Source of the DNA: JAAFHS01 sp031396505
GTDB lineage: Bacteria > Pseudomonadota > Alphaproteobacteria > Rhodobacterales > Rhodobacteraceae
Direction of reading: 5' to 3'
DNA length: 28,210 nt
NCBI GenBank assembly: GCA_031396505.1
Contig: JANNKX010000275.1
Location: forward strand, 1-28,210
Part shown: in pieces, positions 24,728 to 28,210 of the stretch
Layout of the letters: each line of letters begins with the position of its first letter
Position numbering within the stretch: position 1 is the stretch's first letter
Made by a program: the position numbers and the translations under genes
The notes under the pieces: model-generated
The model's input: the letters and a program-made list of their open reading frames with translations, nothing else
The model's database searches: none
What the model was told of the DNA's origin: nothing

Positions 24728-26055
24728 CAGGCTTTCTCCGGTATCGCCCACAGCTCCAGCTTCAACTCAGGCCAATCGCCTGCAAAGTGCATCCCGATCG
24801 CCGGGGCCGTCGAAAACTCGGTCCAGAATGGCGTCTTCTTGTCCAACAGGAAATACACGTTGGTCGACACCACCCTGATCTGCCGTGGCGGGTTCGGCAA
24901 GTGTACCAGTGAAATCCCTGGCAGGTTGTTTTTCACGATCTCGCTCATCCGCGTGTTCGGCCCGACCTTGCACAGTTGCGGGAACTGCTGCTGCACCTGA
25001 CCCAGCGGTTTCGCAGACTCGACCTCCACCACAAAGGTCGCCTCGCGGAACAGGTTCCGGTCCGCCACCTCCGCAATGTAGGAATTCTGCCGCACCTGCC
25101 GCAGATCGAGCCGCACCGCACGCCCCAGATCGCGCGCCAGAAACCGCTGAATATCCTGCACCACCGGTGTGAACGTCGCCTTCAGATCCCCATGGTCATA
25201 GGGCGCGTATGTGCGCGCCATCCGCTCTCCCGCGTCGAAACTCGCTAGCTCGCCCGCAAGGCTGACCAGTTCGTAATACAACCGCTCCGGATGCACCGAC
25301 CGCATCGTCGACAGATGCCGCAGCCGGCTGACCTCGCGGTTCAGTACCATCAGCATCAGGTAATCGCCCGCCTGCATCCCCCCCATCGTCGGGTCCGCCG
25401 CATAGCGCGCAAGGCTGGTCAGTTTCGCCTCGATCCACCCCACCACGCGGCTCAGAAACCCCAACGTCACCGGATGCACCGCAATGATCAATGCAGGCGG
25501 CGGTGTGGTGTCATCCAAGGATATCACGCCATCGCGCACCTCGTTGATCCGCGCGATTCTGATGCATTGATAGCCCGGCTTTGCCGTCTGGCGGATGTCG
25601 AACTCCAACCGTGGAAACGCCACTTCGACCGGATGTTCCACCCGGCTCGCACTCGCGTTATCTGCCACCATTGACGACCCCAGCACAAACCGCGTCGTCG
25701 CCGCATCCGCACCGATGCCCACATCCTGCCCGTTCTGGCTCGGGTCGGGCAGCGTCAACCAGACCGACAGCCCCTTGGCGTCTTCCGGCACCTCGATCGG
25801 CACCGGCAGCGGACCTGCGTTCGGCGCATCAAACGGTGTGCCGTCCGGCATGATCCCCACAGCCGTGCGCAGGCCAAAGCGGCCCTGCTGCGCCATATCG
25901 CGGTCCACCACCATTTCCGCCATGCCCCAAGGGTAGGGCGTAATCACATCCGTGCGCGACTGGATCAGCTTTTCAACATAGCGATCCGCCTGTTGCAGAT
26001 GCTGTGGCTGTAAAAACAGCCCTTCCTTCCAGGCAACTTTGCTAAACCAAGACAT
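24727..26055 (-). CDS. tssK: Type VI secretion baseplate-to-membrane connector TssK
   Basis: TssK is a cytosolic trimer that joins the baseplate to TssL and TssM. From ATG 26055 (MSWFSKVAWKEGLFLQPQHL) the product has 442 residues, the normal size. The N-terminal KVAWKEGLFLQPQHLQQADRY (6-26) is the family hallmark; VHPVTLGFLSRVVGWIEAKL and the C-terminal LVHLPNPPRQIRV and YFLLDKK segments also fit. A frame from 26115 adds 20 residues without likeness and would extend past the predicted transcription start. GGA lies seven bases before ATG 26055. It is the first gene of the operon; its stop shares one base with the tssL start. Confidence 0.94.
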   Translation of the reverse strand: MSWFSKVAWKEGLFLQPQHLQQADRYVEKLIQSRTDVITPYPWGMAEMVVDRDMAQQGRFGLRTAVGIMPDGTPFDAPNAGPLPVPIEVPEDAKGLSVWLTLPDPSQNGQDVGIGADAATTRFVLGSSMVADNASASRVEHPVEVAFPRLEFDIRQTAKPGYQCIRIARINEVRDGVISLDDTTPPPALIIAVHPVTLGFLSRVVGWIEAKLTSLARYAADPTMGGMQAGDYLMLMVLNREVSRLRHLSTMRSVHPERLYYELVSLAGELASFDAGERMARTYAPYDHGDLKATFTPVVQDIQRFLARDLGRAVRLDLRQVRQNSYIAEVADRNLFREATFVVEVESAKPLGQVQQQFPQLCKVGPNTRMSEIVKNNLPGISLVHLPNPPRQIRVVSTNVYFLLDKKTPFWTEFSTAPAIGMHFAGDWPELKLELWAIPEKA

Positions 26056-26081
26056 CGTTTTCCAATCCGTCCAAAGGGTAC

Positions 26082-26110
26082 AGTATAGCGCCCATACCCC
26101 CGCGCCACAA
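26082..26110 (-). promoter_or_regulatory. Candidate sigma70 promoter of the type VI operon
   Basis: On the minus strand TTGTGG (26110-26105) is followed after 17 bases by TATACT (26087-26082). The -10 matches at five of six positions, the -35 at three. Transcription would begin near 26075, giving a leader of about 20 bases before tssK. It is in the 111-base gap behind the autotransporter gene. Confidence 0.45.
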
Positions 26111-26166
26111 ACCAAACCTTGGAACCTGACTGCCGCCCGGTCAAGCCTTCGCCGGTGACGCCCGCT

Positions 26167-28210
26167 CTAAAATTGCAACCGCAACTGCCCGGTAATCCCA
26201 TAGCTGTTCAACTGGTCACCCACCCGCGCATCCGCCCGGATCGACGCATCCAACTGCCGCGCCGGGCCAATCTGGCCGGGGTTCAGAATACGCACATAGT
26301 TCCAACCCGCCGAAACCTCGGTATAGGCCCCGAGGTTTTCATTGACGAGGTTTCCGACAGTCGGGCTTCCATTGTCAAAACTCGCCGTCGGATCATCTGC
26401 AAAGTCATTGTAATACGACGCCGTGATAAACTGCCGCTGCAATGAATCACCAGCCTCGCTAAAGATCGTCCGTGCAACCGTTGCCCCGACAAAGGCAGTC
26501 CGGCTTTCAAAATCGTTCACCTGCAGCGTGTCGCCGTTGTCGAATACAATCGCATCCGTCTGGGTGCGCGTCCAGGCAAAACCAACCGTCGGCACGATCG
26601 CAAAATTTGAATCGCCAATCGGGATACCATAGCTGGCCGAGCCTGATAGAGTTTGCGCCTTGCTTGAAAAATCACTGTCTGTGATGCCTAGCGATGCACC
26701 GCCACCTATACCCGTGTTGCTGACGGTGAAGTCTGTCTTTTCCAACCGATATTGCAGATCAAAGGCTAGTGGCCCGCGCGATGCCGTTGCATAGACGCCG
26801 GCATAATACTGCAAAAAGTCCGCGTTTGTGACGCTGGTCACGATGGGCGGCGCGCCAAGGGCAAAGCCGGGGACTGTCACGGGCTGATCCACGGACCCAA
26901 GGTTGACACCGCCAATACCACCTGCCGCGACGTCCCAACCATTCAAATAGCCGTTAAAGCAGGCAAAATCGCCACCCAACTGCACACCCGCATAAGTCGC
27001 GCTTAGCGAACTGCCTGTCGTGGTTTCAGATGGCAGTCCCACGTCTGATGTGCTGTTGCCGGTTGCATCGGCCTTTCCGGCAATGGCGCGTGCCCATAGC
27101 CCGGTGCCACACGGATCCGGATCGTCATAGGCAAGGCCGCTGACGAATGGGCTGGATGGACGGTTGATGATCGATCCGATCAAGCTTTGCGTCAGCGTGA
27201 CGTTGCCTGCCAGCGCCGTAATGCCGGGGTTCAACTGATTGCGCAGCAACAGGTCGCCGCCTGCGACATCCTGCACCAGAAAATACACAAATGTTCCCGT
27301 GTTCAGCGGTGGCGAGAATGTCGGCGTGCCAACGTTCAGGTTGTTCACACCCGTTCCCTGAGCATCAATGATGATAAGGTCATCAAGGTCAACAGCACCG
27401 GCACCCAGACTGTTAAACGCAAGCGTCACAGCCCCCGACGCTGTGCCGCTGGTGATGATGATCGTGTCGGTCGCGCCAACCGTTCCCGCCGCAGGGTCAA
27501 GATCAATATCAAATTCGAACCGTGTGCCAGCCAAATTCGAATCCTGCGTCAGTGTAATCGTGTCGGTCGGGTCACCCGCGCCGGGAACCCCCGCTGTCAA
27601 GCTGATCGTGCCGTTTGAATTCAGTGCACCGTTGAACGTCAGATTTCCCGTCCCGTTGATGATGCCCGCCGCGTTGTTCTGCACCACGCGGTTGAATGTC
27701 GCCCCCGCCGCGTTGATCGTGCCACTGTTGTTGACCGTCGCAGTCGCAATGCCATCGGTGTTAAAGATGCCGCCCGCCTGGTTGACGATCTGATCCCCCG
27801 CAAAATTCGATGTCAGCGTCGCCCCTGACGCGATATCCAGCGTCGCCCCGCTGGCGTTCACAATCTGCCCGTCAAACGTCACGATGCCGCCTGTCACATT
27901 CAACGCGCCCGTTGCATTGTTGGCCACCGCACCCGTCACCTGCGACCCACCCGCCGCGTTCACCGTGCCTGTGTTCGTCAGTGCGCCACTTCCCGGTGCA
28001 ACAGGCACAACACCCAGCGTCCCGTTCAACGTCAGAAGGCCGCCGTTCGTGGCATTGCCCTGCAATGCGACGCCGCTATCAATTTCCAGCGTCCCGGTCG
28101 TGTTCGTGACACTTGCCACAGTCGTCGCGTTCACGTTGATCGTGCCGCCGTTGTTTGTCACCGTGGGCGTCGTGAACGTGCCCCCGTTCATGTTCAGCGT
28201 GCCCGTCCCG
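26167..28210 (-). CDS. Autotransporter (type V secretion) protein, C-terminal part
   Basis: The frame is open to the right edge, so the signal peptide and much of the passenger are missing; at least 680 codons are visible. The visible passenger (about 350 residues) is Gly/Asn/Thr-rich with imperfect repeats such as NNSGTINAAGATF and NASGATLDIASGATLTS, typical of a right-handed beta-helix. The C-terminal 310-320 residues are the beta-barrel: GTGLWARAIAGKADATG, YAGVQLGGDFACF, GWDVAAGGIGG, ending in the outer-membrane signature LRLQF with terminal Phe. Two Cys flank the first strands (PDPCGTGLW and GDFACF). The barrel would sit in the outer membrane with the passenger outside, and likely roles are adhesion or surface display; no protease or lipase motif is visible. 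It is on the same strand and 111 bases upstream of tssK. An internal ATG at 28191 is not a start. Confidence 0.88.
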   Translation of the reverse strand, partial: GTGTLNMNGGTFTTPTVTNNGGTINVNATTVASVTNTTGTLEIDSGVALQGNATNGGLLTLNGTLGVVPVAPGSGALTNTGTVNAAGGSQVTGAVANNATGALNVTGGIVTFDGQIVNASGATLDIASGATLTSNFAGDQIVNQAGGIFNTDGIATATVNNSGTINAAGATFNRVVQNNAAGIINGTGNLTFNGALNSNGTISLTAGVPGAGDPTDTITLTQDSNLAGTRFEFDIDLDPAAGTVGATDTIIITSGTASGAVTLAFNSLGAGAVDLDDLIIIDAQGTGVNNLNVGTPTFSPPLNTGTFVYFLVQDVAGGDLLLRNQLNPGITALAGNVTLTQSLIGSIINRPSSPFVSGLAYDDPDPCGTGLWARAIAGKADATGNSTSDVGLPSETTTGSSLSATYAGVQLGGDFACFNGYLNGWDVAAGGIGGVNLGSVDQPVTVPGFALGAPPIVTSVTNADFLQYYAGVYATASRGPLAFDLQYRLEKTDFTVSNTGIGGGASLGITDSDFSSKAQTLSGSASYGIPIGDSNFAIVPTVGFAWTRTQTDAIVFDNGDTLQVNDFESRTAFVGATVARTIFSEAGDSLQRQFITASYYNDFADDPTASFDNGSPTVGNLVNENLGAYTEVSAGWNYVRILNPGQIGPARQLDASIRADARVGDQLNSYGITGQLRLQF

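Noticed and set aside
23456..25000. Plus-strand open frame of 514 codons
   Set aside because: Antisense to tssL and tssK, very Arg/His-rich, no recognisable motif.
26167..28191. The repeat-rich DNA at the right edge as a CRISPR or satellite array
   Set aside because: The repeats are imperfect, in frame, and encode a Gly/Asn-rich autotransporter passenger.

Overview
The window looks like chromosomal DNA of a marine alphaproteobacterium of the Rhodobacteraceae (Roseobacter group). The case rests on high GC, an infB/ylxR-L7Ae/nusA/rimP cluster in typical alphaproteobacterial form (long basic IF-2 N-terminus, YlxR fused to an L7Ae-like domain), argJ next to mutT, secA beside a periplasmic parvulin, and roseobacter-style intergenic palindromes. 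Species cannot be told. All protein identities come from reading translations and motifs, not from database searches.

Left part (1-8430): a minus-strand fragment of a membrane-anchored Ala/Pro-rich protein runs off the left edge. Next is secA (minus), complete end to end except for one in-frame TAA at codon 238. Divergent from it runs a plus-strand series: periplasmic parvulin PPIase, argJ, mutT, then a stretch with two palindromic intergenic elements and a 46-codon small ORF. After that comes a coupled pair: a Tat-exported alkaline-phosphatase-fold protein and a six-helix membrane protein. A 15-bp-stem hairpin at 8392-8425 separates this series from the converging infB operon.

Middle (8441-15838): the translation/transcription operon rimP-nusA-ylxR-infB is read on the minus strand. 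A good sigma70-type promoter (14037-14065) precedes it, and an intrinsic-terminator-like hairpin lies in its leader, suggesting attenuation. Then come an S33 proline iminopeptidase gene (minus) and a divergent ubiG (plus, ubiquinone synthesis).

Right part (15959-26110): a six-gene minus-strand type VI secretion operon, tssK-tssL-tssM-tagF-pppA-ppkA. Almost every junction overlaps (TGATG, TTGA, 2-nt gap, TAATG, ATGA). A promoter lies in front of tssK and a terminator-like hairpin behind ppkA. It combines the baseplate-to-membrane connector and inner-membrane complex (TssK, TssL with an OmpA domain, TssM) with a threonine-phosphorylation switch (kinase PpkA, phosphatase PppA, repressor TagF). 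TssL carries a long Pro/Gln-rich N-terminal extension with two D-[KR]-T-V-[FI]-G-G-A-L-P motifs and one degenerate copy. A related D-R-T-V-I occurs in PpkA, which suggests phospho-Thr docking sites for an FHA protein not present here. Sheath, tube, ATPase and TssJ genes are absent from the window. Upstream, on the same strand, lies the 3' part of an autotransporter gene that runs off the right edge.

The two points most worth checking are the nonsense codon in the essential secA gene and the proposed phospho-threonine motif array in the type VI operon.
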